Assembly: GCA_014904845.1 (NCBI GenBank)
Contig: MU119775.1
Span: 1 to 19,892, forward strand
DNA from: Acephala macrosclerotiorum
Lineage: Eukaryota; Ascomycota; Leotiomycetes; Helotiales; Mollisiaceae
DNA length: 19,892 nucleotides
Direction of reading: 5' to 3'
How positions within the stretch are numbered: position 1 is the first letter of the stretch; the number at the start of each line of letters is the position of its first letter. Shown here piece by piece: positions 10,180 through 19,519 of the stretch. The notes beneath the pieces are model-generated. The model ran no database searches. It had not been told where the DNA came from and worked only from the letters and a program-made list of their open reading frames with translations. Made by a program: the position numbers and the translations under genes.

Positions 10180-12234
10180 CTAATAATCCAGCCCTCCATA
10201 TTTTTGCCTCTTAGCCTCTTCACTCTTCTTATCCTCAGCCTCCATCTCCTCTCTCGTCCTCTTCGTCCCATGACCAGCCCCTCCCCTCACCATCCCCTTC
10301 AACATATCAGCCTTCGTCCCTCCAACCGGAATCAGCTCCCTTCCCTCCCCATGTCTAAACGCTCCATCCTCAATCTTCCACCCCTCCTTCGCCATCTTCC
10401 TCCACTCCTCCCCAATCTTAAACCTAACCAAATCCCCCGCCGCATTAGCATCCTCCTTACTATCATGCCCGTCCATTTTGCCGTCGATCACGACTTGAAT
10501 ATGTTTATTCAGATACTGGGCCATGAGAGTCTTCAAACCCATGCGATATGGAAGACCTGCTTTGTGGGGGAAGAGTAGGGCGGTGTCGATTATTGTGGGG
10601 TGAATTAGGCGGGTTGCGTTGAGGTCATTTTCGAGGCCGTGGCCGATGAGGGGTGTTTTTGGAGAAAGGACTGAGAAGAGAAGCGAACGCGCTTTTGCGG
10701 GGGAATCGACAATGGGAAGTTTACCGTTGTATGGCTTTGTTGAGGATCTGTTGGGGGGGTTGTCGGCCCAGGGTGGTGCTTCGGCCATGTGTTTTGGCCA
10801 TACTCCGGAGTATCGGGAGTTGAGATCGAGAATTGGTCCCATAGGTCGAACCAGGACATCGAATAGCTCTTCTCCATCTGGCCAGGATGTTGCTGTAAGA
10901 CGAATGAGCTCAAGGCCATAGACCGTATACCCCATTTCTCCATCAATACAAACAGGCTTGCTTCCTTCCTTCTCCGGATTCTCAGGTGTCTCCTCAAAAT
11001 TCAACACACTAGCCATCCTCTTAACCTCCGAAATTTTGAAGACGTGATTCTCAGCCGTAGTACAACCAGCCGAATCTCCAACCGCCTCATTACAACAGCG
11101 ATAACGTCTTTGGCGTTTAGCTTTCGGATCCAAAGCTGATTTTTCTGGCGTGTAGGGTTTGCCGTAATGATAGGTGCATGTTCCTCCTGCGGCAAGGGCA
11201 CCGTCTTCTTCTCGTCGACCGGGGAAAACTTGGAATCGGCTTTTGCAGCGATCGCATTGTTCCCAATTGTGGGCGGCTTCAACACCTGCTTTTGCAGCTT
11301 CGATATCCTCTGGTGTGGGAATGGATGTGACATAGCCGTGGGCTGTGAGTCCAGTAACTGGGGTGTATAGTCTTGGTAGAAGGGTGAGCTCTTGTTCGGG
11401 TGTGAGACCTGTCTCGATTGGTTTGGGAGGGCCTGTAGGTATGGGGGCTGGAGGCGCTGCTTTGGCTTTCGCAGCAGCAACCTCCTTCGCTCGTTCATCG
11501 ACCCATTGCTTGGCCGTCATCCTCTTGTAGACTAGAATCTTGTTCTTGACTAGGTTCGAGTATATCGATGGCGATCCTGCAGCTTCTTCTTCGAGATCCA
11601 GGGCTTTGGTGATGAGTGCTTGTTCTGATAGGACGAGCTCTTGCTCATCATCCTTAGCGTCCTTTTTAAGCTCGCTATTCAGCCGAACGAATTGGTCATG
11701 TAAAGCCCTTAAGAGTCTGAATCTCATATCATGCGTTGCCGGAGCCGGTTTCAGCACGCGTGGGTTTAGAGATTCTACCTTCAGAGGAGCCTTGACTGCT
11801 TTTTTCGGGGCTGACTTAGTTGTGGATGTCGGAGTTTGGGTTGAAGTTTGCTTGGTTCCCGTTGTCATTCCATTTTCGAGTTTGCGCCTCAAAGGTGGCG
11901 GAGAGATTTCTCGAGTCGCTGCATGACTCTTCTTCGGCTCGGCCAACGTTGACTTCAATTGTCCAGATCTTGAGTATTTGTTGACTGGCGTATTCGTTAC
12001 TGCTCGACTCTCCTTTGTGGTACTCTCAGCCTTTTCGGTCTCACTATCGAGTTTGGGTCTTTTTCGTTGCCCGTCTTGCTCATTGCCTGCTGCGAGGTTG
12101 TCCTCTGTTTCGACCACCGCTGTTGCTGCAACGCCGCGCTTCGTATCCGAGTGCTTGAAGATACATCGTGGGAGCATGCAGCTATCCTTGTGTGGACAGA
12201 TTATCTCCGAGAAGAGCCCTTTGGAAGTGAACAT
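10180..12234 (-). CDS. REX3: RNA exonuclease 3 (DEDDh 3'-5' exoribonuclease)
   Basis: A single exon encodes 684 residues. In yeast, Rex3 trims 3' ends of RNAs such as RNase MRP RNA, overlapping with Rex1 and Rex2. The N-terminus carries a C-x5-C-x4-C-x3-H zinc finger (C13, C19, C24, H28), and its opening MFTSKGLFSE fits the start expected for filamentous-fungal REX3. A charged, Ser/Thr/Pro-rich linker follows (about 40-165), with a basic KRPK patch near 58. A second Cys/His cluster (C327, C330, C353, H356, C380, C381, C391, H397) precedes the nuclease domain. Exo motifs are D431-G-E433, D537 in GHGLENDL, and H590/D595 in HDSKEDA, so all catalytic residues are present. The tail (655-684) is highly charged and probably nuclear. 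Strand composition flips sharply within the 3' third of the gene. The gene is convergent with the coiled-coil gene and divergent from LPL1. Confidence 0.93.
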   Translation of the reverse strand: MFTSKGLFSEIICPHKDSCMLPRCIFKHSDTKRGVAATAVVETEDNLAAGNEQDGQRKRPKLDSETEKAESTTKESRAVTNTPVNKYSRSGQLKSTLAEPKKSHAATREISPPPLRRKLENGMTTGTKQTSTQTPTSTTKSAPKKAVKAPLKVESLNPRVLKPAPATHDMRFRLLRALHDQFVRLNSELKKDAKDDEQELVLSEQALITKALDLEEEAAGSPSIYSNLVKNKILVYKRMTAKQWVDERAKEVAAAKAKAAPPAPIPTGPPKPIETGLTPEQELTLLPRLYTPVTGLTAHGYVTSIPTPEDIEAAKAGVEAAHNWEQCDRCKSRFQVFPGRREEDGALAAGGTCTYHYGKPYTPEKSALDPKAKRQRRYRCCNEAVGDSAGCTTAENHVFKISEVKRMASVLNFEETPENPEKEGSKPVCIDGEMGYTVYGLELIRLTATSWPDGEELFDVLVRPMGPILDLNSRYSGVWPKHMAEAPPWADNPPNRSSTKPYNGKLPIVDSPAKARSLLFSVLSPKTPLIGHGLENDLNATRLIHPTIIDTALLFPHKAGLPYRMGLKTLMAQYLNKHIQVVIDGKMDGHDSKEDANAAGDLVRFKIGEEWRKMAKEGWKIEDGAFRHGEGRELIPVGGTKADMLKGMVRGGAGHGTKRTREEMEAEDKKSEEAKRQKYGGLDY

Positions 12235-13540
12235 GACTGACGAGATCTGAAAGTATCGCAGTCAGCTGCTCGCAGGGACACAGAACGAATCGACTCGGGA
12301 GATGTTGTGGCTGTCACGTGGCCTCTTGACAAGTGGCTTGTGTAGACTCTCTTCTAAGGAGGTGTAGCTGCAGAGAAGGTTGAAATCGACAGTAAACGAA
12401 TCGAAGGGAAGGCTAGAATCAAGGATTCAAGGTTGCGCTCAGGTGCAGATATGATTTAGCGCTTTCAGAAGGTGCTACCAACACGTGGCGCCTGTGTTGA
12501 GAGCCGAGCCTTTGTGATTCTTGACTAAGGCCTCAGCTTCATATCGAGTTGGAATCAATGACAAATATCTCTCTCTTTCGGTATTCTGACTGGTAATGTA
12601 GGTTGGACCTCAAGAGCTTCCGAAGACGGGGATGCTCAAAGCCTTGTGGACCATCGCTGGGCAAACCAGTCCTCTCAACGGGGATCGCACCCCAAAAAGG
12701 AACAGAGGCGCAGAATATGAGCCCAACAGGATTTCCAAAGCAAGAGTGAGAGCGTCTAATATCTTGGAGTCGTAGGGTTTTGTTCGTTGCTAAGCTTGAG
12801 AGGTAAGGTCGTCCGCCACAAAAACGTTTAGCGAGCACGCTTCAGCCTCAGGGGTCCGAGATGCGAAATCCAGGCATCAACAAGCGTTGCGTTAAATCTC
12901 AGCCCTGTGAACATTCAGTAAATGTTCCTTTTACTACAAGACAAGGCTGAACATGTAACGATGTCCCTCCCGCAGATTTCCGAGAAGTGTCCCACGCACT
13001 CTTGTTCTGTATGTCTTCAATTTTCTTTACATAATTCTCTCCACAGTCCAGAAGTGCCCCCCAATGCCCCCCAACCTGCCAAGAGGTCGTGTGCCCAAGC
13101 GGGCTCGTTATCTTGTGACAGTCTTATCGCTCATACGCTAAGGGATCCTGTGGATAAATTCCACCTCTCTCGATCTGCTCTGTGTTCTTTACAATATTCA
13201 CAAAAAGCTTCAAGTGGCTCTCTCACGAGATCTCGCGTGTTTCGAAATTAACTTTACCAGGCACATCACGATCGTAGTACGGGCCTTAAGCCGGTGCATC
13301 GTGATCTCATCGTGCAGACCATCACAGGGGAACTTTAGGCCGTGCGCACCCACCACCGGACTCTCCATCCCGCCATTCCCAGCGAGCCGTCCGCTCACAC
13401 TCGAGACCCAGCGTTTCGACTGGTTGGAAGTCCGTCTCGGCATCGCTCGAGGCAGACCTTCCGACTATCTATTTACAGTCGTCGCATTGCTCCCTTTCTC
13501 CTTCTCTTCGTTGGACCGGGCATTCCTTATTCCCAAAGAT
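12235..13540. promoter_or_regulatory. Divergent intergenic region between REX3 and LPL1
   Basis: This 1.3 kb region should hold both promoters. It contains CACGTG at 12315-12320 and 12482-12487. The second lies inside an inverted repeat, CAACAC at 12479-12484 and GTGTTG at 12494-12499, around a GGCGCC core. ATCACGAT (13265-13272) pairs with ATCGTGAT (13298-13305). Frames at 12539-12838 (minus) and 12922-13251 (plus) match nothing I know. The LPL1 frame stays open upstream to an ATG at 13214. Confidence 0.5.
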
Positions 13541-15213
13541 ATGGATACCGGCAACAGCGGCCATGGGGCTGAACACCTCTGTGTTCTCGTTCATGGGTAA
13601 GCCTTCCACGCTCCATCGAGGCGCGTTGCATGTGCAGCTGTGGCCTGTTTGAGGCGTGTTGACTGACGACATTGCAGATTATGGGGTAACCCAAACCACC
13701 TCGAGGTTATGGCCAAATCGTTACGTGCTAAGCATCCCGACCAGTCCCTCCATATTCTCGTCGCAAAACGGAACAGTGGAAGCTTTACATATGATGGGAT
13801 TGAGCGCGGTGGCGAGAGAGTCTGCCAAGAGATTGAGGAGGAAATAGAGAAGCTGGCGAAGGCAGGACAAGAGATCAAGAGATTGTCTATGGTTGGATAC
13901 TCTCTTGGTGGTCTTGTGGCTCGCTATGCTGTCGGATTGCTGGATAGTCAGGGATTCTTCGAGAAGATCAAGCCAGTGGTACGTGAGGTGGCAAGAGAGT
14001 GACGGGTGGTTTGGACCGAGCAGAAGGCACGCAGAATCAGGCTAATACTGCTACCCAGAACTTCACAACTTTTGCTTCCCCTCATCTCGGCGTACGAACC
14101 CCACTTCGAGGCTGGCATAATCATATTTGGAACGTGTTTGGTGCTCGGACATTATCTGCATCAGGTCGTCAACTCTTCACAATAGACAATTTCCGTGACA
14201 CAGGCAAACCACTGCTGGAAATCCTCGCAGACCCAGAGTCAATCTTCATAAAGGGTAAAGATACCTCAACCCCACATACTTCCGTTACGAACTAAAAATA
14301 GGACTCTTACGTCTCTTACGTAGCTTCGAAGATTTCTCTAAAAGATGCTACCAAGAAACACCATGACACCCCCTCCTGTTCAAAAAGTATCACCGTGCTG
14401 ATTCTTCCAGGCCTTGCTAAATTCGAGCGTAGAACTCTTTATACCAATATTATCAACGATCGAAGTGCTGTATACTACACTACCGGAATTTCGAGGAACG
14501 ATCCTTTCATAAACTTGGACAAGATCAAGCTGAATTATCTGAAAGGCTACGATGATATCATTCTCGACCCGGCATGCCCAGTTGCCTCAACCGAGCCCGA
14601 GAAAGCCGAGGAAACCTATTACAGCGCTCTGATCCGCGGCACTAAGACGAACATGGGTCGTCTACCTTTCCTCATGGCCATGATATTCTTCATTCCATTC
14701 GGTGTTGTTGCGTTTTTGATCAACTCTGGCGTTCAATCAGTCCGCTCTAACAGACGCATCCGCCTTCATGAAACTGGGCTCGCAGGAATCGAACCAGGCA
14801 ATTACCGCGTCCCTCTTCTTATCACCGGTATGCGTGAAGCAGTTGAGGACGTCTACGAGAACCTCAACTCCGCCCAAAGCAACGAGTATCTCACCAACGG
14901 CATCGACGAAGAAGCTGTAACTGAACCTGGCTCCCCTGCCCTCGAGCGTCCTCAATCCTCCAATGCAGTGTCGAAGCTGAACCTTGACGAAGAGAAACCT
15001 GCCCCAGCACATGACGTTCCTACTTTGGCTTTGGCTCCATACCAATTCCGCATGATTCAGGCGTTGGACAGCGTTGGCTGGAGGAAGTACCCGGTGTATA
15101 TTCACAAGGCCAGCCATAGTCATGCCGCGATAATTGTGCGCATCGATAAGTCGAGCTTCGATGAGGGCAGGGTTGTTTTGAAGCACTGGTTAGATGAGGA
15201 GTTCATTGCTTAA
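13541..15213 (+). CDS. LPL1: Lipid-droplet phospholipase / DUF676 serine esterase, LPL1 type (4 exons)
   Basis: Yeast Lpl1 is a lipid-droplet phospholipase of the DUF676 alpha/beta-hydrolase family. Exons 13541-13596, 13678-13978, 14059-14254 and 14411-15213 give 451 residues, matching the yeast length of about 450. Introns are 81, 80 and 156 nt. The oxyanion loop HGLWG is at 18-22 and the nucleophile elbow GYSLGG at 92-97 (Ser94). NFTTFASPHLGVRTP follows from residue 120, then NDRSAVYYTTGIS near 199. A hydrophobic segment at about 268-288 could anchor the protein in the lipid-droplet or ER surface. The catalytic His is probably H420 or H422 in SHSHAAII. The third intron is unusually long and contains an optional in-frame 18 nt exon (14302-14319). 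The start at 13541 places the catalytic core near the N-terminus as in relatives; an in-frame ATG at 13214 is less likely. Confidence 0.9.
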
Positions 15214-16313
15214 TTGCATGCTACCACCTCTCATGAACTGCATCACTTCGGGAACTTGGAGTTGGATTTAATGGCGTCGGTGCTGAGAATGCAACGGTGA
15301 GATTGATGACCTGGGTGGTCGCCGTTTTGATGCATGATCACAAGTTAGATTTCCTATCTCCCTCATAGCATTGGCGAGCATTGAGCGTGCACTTGCAGCA
15401 TTTTTGCAAGCGGGCGGGGCATTTTTAGATGGCCGTTACTGGTCTCTTATTCTATTTCATACTTTGTCCTCCTGAGAATCACTGCTTTGAACTTACTCCG
15501 GCTGCAGACTGTAGGACCAGATTGGAAATTGAACTTTATTACAATCATATTATCTGTCTTCGCCTTTTGATCTCGAAATGCCTTGATTGTCTAACTTTCC
15601 GATTCATGGTTATCTTGCTTCCCACTATAATTCTACCTTGTCTCTTTTACAGAAATTTTCCTACTGAGAATCTCTGCTCAAGATCCACGGATCTATATTT
15701 AGATACCTAGCTATGCGTCGCTAAATAACATTTCTCTCAACTCTATTACAACCATTCTCGTTTCTGCCTGAGCCCTTCACACCGCCTTCATGGCATATAG
15801 CCCGGTGCGTCCTCCTTTTTCACTACATAACAAACCTTAGCCATGACGATTACAGACACATGGTCGACGACGATGGTTCTGCTGCAATGCGACTGGCGCA
15901 AGCTAGATTCAGACAGCTGTTGATCACCTTCTCATGAGTTTCGGGTGTTACTTCTTATGATGTTTGGGTTAAGGGGCTGACTTATGTTCTTTGTCCAACT
16001 GTTGTGCAGTGCTGGAGGATGAGGCTTAGCTTGCTCGTCCAAGACTGGAACTCGGCAGAACCTAGCTGGGAGAACTGTTGCCAATTTTCAAGTTGCTATC
16101 AATAGCTTTAAGAAGTGTTGTCTTATTCTTCTCGTCTGAAGTTCGTACACCAGCCGCCTTTGAGATGAAAGCTTAATGTCCTACGGTAACACAACATCCA
16201 AAACAATATGAACCTCTGTTGTTGGCTCCATTTTGTTTCAATGCAAAGAGGGTATTTCAGGAGTTTGATATTCTCAAAGTCCGAGTAATCCAAGTACATC
16301 CCCAAGCCAACCC
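15214..16313. other. Convergent intergenic region between LPL1 and GT25
   Basis: This 1.1 kb region should contain both 3' ends. A 93-codon frame at 15429-15710 is hydrophobic and Cys-rich but resembles nothing known. Near 15790-15940 a short ATG frame, intron-like GTGCGT...TTACAG signals and a 25-codon frame (MVDDDGSAAM...) suggest coding composition, but I could not join them into a consistent gene. Confidence 0.5.
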
Positions 16314-17542
16314 TCAATTCCGTATACAAGTACTATCAAACAACGCCCTACATCTCGTACTATTCCCAATATTCGCCGTATTCCCCATAACCCTCTCAAA
16401 CTCCTCCTCCTCCGCCTCACTCGCCCTCCCATTCCCCTCCGCCACATTACTAATATGCCCAAACTCCCTCGGCGGCACATAATGATGCATCAATTCCGGG
16501 TTAACAACCACACAACTCAACCTCTTCTCCTTACACCCTTGCATCAACCTAATATCATACGCCTCATTCTCTCCCTTCCCTGCCCATTTCAAAATCTTCT
16601 GAGCTCCTCTCCTCGTTACCGCGAATCCAAATGAACAAACTGGATTCACAGCTCGTTGGACAACGCGTTTCCCTTCTGATAGGCCGTCGTGGTATTTGGA
16701 TGCCCAGCCGGTGTAGTTCTTCAAGGGCAGGACAGAGGGATCGGTGAATTGGATACGGCGGGTGTCGAGACGGGTGGGCTCGCCGCAGTGGCCGAGCCAG
16801 AGGATATCCCATTTTCGACCATATGGTCCATCGTCGTCGTCGGTGGCATAAGTAAACTCCCTCACAGCATCGCTGATCAATTTCGTTTGTTCTTTGATAC
16901 TGACGTCCCAATCAACGTCGTCTTCTAGGATGAGAGCTGTGTCGTAATCTTGTGCGTTGATGTATTTTATCACTGTAGTATGTTAGTACTGTGATTTCTT
17001 AAGGTATGAAATGTTGTTTGAGAGATGCTTCACATCATAATCAGAAACAAAAGACGGGAGCTCGAGCGGATGAAGGAATGGGGTGGTTACTGTCAAGATG
17101 AGCCAGCCAGTTAAACGCTTCTCCTCTCAAAGGATGCTTCACATTCTCCGGTCCTAACTTCCTGAACGCATCAATCAACTCATCAGTCGGCGTCGCTTGC
17201 TTGGGAATCGAAACTTGAAGTCCCGTGTACCCAGCTGCAGCCAGCAATCCTCTCGTTCGCCAGCTGGGTCTCATCGACAGAACGAGGATTTGTTGAAACT
17301 ATGATTTCTTCTTAGTACAGTTTCCGTCTTTGGGGTTGAGGGAAAGTAGGGCATACACCAAGAGTAGAGTTCGAAGCAGCATTTCTGTAGTTTGGAGATA
17401 TACCCTGACGGTTCAAGACTCGAAGCACGGGACCAGGTGCGAAGTATAGGTAAGTCAGGAGAGCGAATGCAGCGAGCCCGATATAGTATTTGAGACGGTC
17501 GAAATGGGAGAATCGGCGGGGTTTGAATGTTGGGGGAGGCAT
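16314..17542 (-). CDS. Glycosyltransferase family 25 protein, type II membrane (3 exons)
   Basis: Exons 17542-17357, 17298-17091 and 16972-16314 join to 350 residues. Introns are 58 and 118 nt, with GTATGC and GTAACC donors; the second has a TACTAAC branch site. The fold resembles GT25, the family of bacterial LPS beta-galactosyltransferases and animal collagen galactosyltransferases. The fungal substrate is unknown; a Golgi role in glycan or glycolipid synthesis is inferred. Residues 19-36 form one membrane segment after a short basic tail, as in Golgi type II enzymes. The luminal part begins FQQILVLSMRPSWRTRGL (63-80). The acidic metal/sugar-nucleotide motif is ILEDDVDWD (146-154). Later come LWLGHCGEP, PVCSFGFAVTRRGAQKI and the ELMHHYVPP region. 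The C-terminus is acidic then Cys-containing. Strand composition flips sharply within exon 3. Confidence 0.88.
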
Positions 17543-19519
17543 GGTGTGATCTTGCGGCCCAACCTTACTCTACATCCGTCTTATTCAGCTTCGCTGCGGG
17601 GTACCAGGAAGGAGGCAGATGATCACTGAGGGTTTTAAGCTATAAGTTGAGGTCGTTTGCTCCCATACTGCCAGACCCGAGAAAAGGACGTCGAGGTAAC
17701 CTCAGATGCAGACCTCGTATCGACGATGAGGTGAGATACACGTGGGGGGCGGGGCTTAGCCTTGACATGGGTTGTGAAGGCTGCAGAGCGGTGACAGATC
17801 ATGGCTGCTGACAGGATGGCATTCCCAATCAGCTACAAGTGTGGCGTCTGCAAGAGATTGTTTTGGGAAAGGTTGACTGGGTTTCGCCCACGAGAGAAAT
17901 CGATATGCAGAGATTCGGATGCCAAGAGCTTCATTGGGTGTTGTGCTGGGCAGAATAGTTGGGGGTTGGGGACTCACGTGATGGGCTTGAGGAGGTGGTT
18001 GGCAGCTTTTTTGTCCAAGATAATTTGTCGGATAGAACAATTTAATCTTAATTGAGAACTTGGATATTGATCCAAGGCAACGGCAAGGTAGGCTGAAGCA
18101 CTTCGATATCCTCAACAGCATCGTAAAGATTTAATCTAAGTTTTGAAAAGTCTTGGCAAATTCTTCGCACTTTTTGGATTTTCTACTTTTTTATATATAT
18201 ATTTAAAGCCCTAGCGATACGGGCGTGCCAGCTGCGGCCTAAGCAACTCACGATTAAATGTTGTGCATAGACGGCGCCTATCACAATATTTGAGGGTGGT
18301 ATTCTTCACGTGACATCACATGACTTTCGTTCCCAAACTGAGTCCTTAAGGCGGTCGGCCGTATATATAGAAATATATATATCCACCTTTTTTAACCAAG
18401 AGCTTTCTGCACGTCGTTGACAATAGGAGAAAAAGATGGCTCTGCAGTATACTCTTGAGTATATAGAATGTTTTTATTTCCATAACCCGGACCTTATACG
18501 TTCCTGTGGATGTCTGCATAGTCTCCATATGCTACTTTCCTCCTGTGGTAGACTTGCAATCTCCATGGATGCGGTTCCATTTTCCGGCCGGTACCCAGTT
18601 GCCCGCCATGCTACTCGCATCAAGGCCGTTAACATAATCGGAGACAGTCTGTTTCTTCCCCTGTTGGTTGACACACTACTTCGTCACCAAGGAACTTAAC
18701 TCAAACAACTAATCATCCACGAATTCAAGAAATCTTATTGGAGAATTCTCCCTTGTAATCGAGGAAATCTCTAGAAGGCTTGGCACAACTGATGCCCCGG
18801 TGACGAAGTTTTAGCATAAAGGTACATGAAGAATAGACTCTTGAAGCGCGCTGCCGACAGATACATACATGATCTCTTATCAAACACCCTCCTTCCTTCA
18901 TTGACATATTGGAATTACTGTACTTTACTCTTTCCGTAAAATGGTAGCCCGATAGTTTCAAGATTCGTAGTTAGGAGATTCACATTTATTTTACACTTGG
19001 CCTTTGCAAAGTTATCTTTAGAAATTAAAGTCGAAAGTTAACCGTTTTATGGGAGTGTGTGAACGTGGTGAGAAATGCTGATTGACTGTGCTCTTAACAA
19101 AGCGCAATTTTTCATTTCCTCCTGGATACTGAATTTACAGCTCTAGACTCAATATCCTAGAGTTTGAATTGCGCCGGATCTATCATCTGCTTATTCTTCT
19201 TCCGAGGTTTCATGCTAAACACGCAACGGTTCGCTTCTCAGAAGGCCTTGTCTACTACCGAATTATCATTATGAACTAACTCAAGGATCTTGAATCAACG
19301 TCGCTTGATCCATCAGTCGTTGTTTCACATGAGAAACGTGGTGAGGATTAAATACAAATGGACCACGCGGAGGCGGTGGTTCTTGCTTGTGGCCCACAAC
19401 GTCTTCCGCAGGTCTGGAGCTGCTGGGACTCAATGTTTGCAGATGAGGCGGTATTAGGGTGGTCACGTGTTTAATGTTATATATATCCTCATCTCACCGC
19501 TAGACAGGAATACTACGTA
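17543..19519. other. Long intergenic region upstream of GT25
   Basis: About 2 kb contains the GT25 promoter and no gene I can support. CACGTG boxes occur at 17739-17744, 17975-17980, 18307-18312 and 19464-19469; the third is followed by a near-copy, CACATGAC. TATATATA stretches lie near 18190, 18362-18381 and 19479. Frames at 17801-18055, 18436-18699 and 18725-18961 have no family resemblance. Confidence 0.5.
19281..19466 (-). other. Possible small ORF, proline-rich (61 codons)
   Basis: The frame is Pro/Ser-rich in its first half (LQTLSPSSSRPAED, QEPPPPRGPF) and His-containing in its second (FNPHHVSHVKQRLMDQA). Its composition looks more protein-like than other frames nearby. However, there is no recognised domain or clear splice partner, and the upstream TATA-like run is too close to the ATG to serve as its TATA box. 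It could be a lone exon, a gene remnant or chance. Confidence 0.2.

Noticed and set aside
12680..12693. GGGG-ATCGCA-CCCC hairpin resembling a tRNA T-arm
   Set aside because: It has a 4-bp stem and 6-base loop without the TTCRANNC loop of box B, and no matching acceptor or anticodon arms are present.
12539..12838. 99-codon minus-strand frame
   Set aside because: No domain, no relative I recognise and no clear splice partner; it sits in the REX3-LPL1 promoter region.
15790..15940. Possible tiny spliced gene (MAYSP..., MVDDDGSAAM...)
   Set aside because: The intron-like signals do not join the short frames in a consistent phase, and no family is recognised.
17801..18055. 84-codon frame with a CGVC motif suggesting a zinc site
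   Set aside because: There is only one Cys pair, no matching second pair and no recognisable domain; it lies in the GT25 promoter region.
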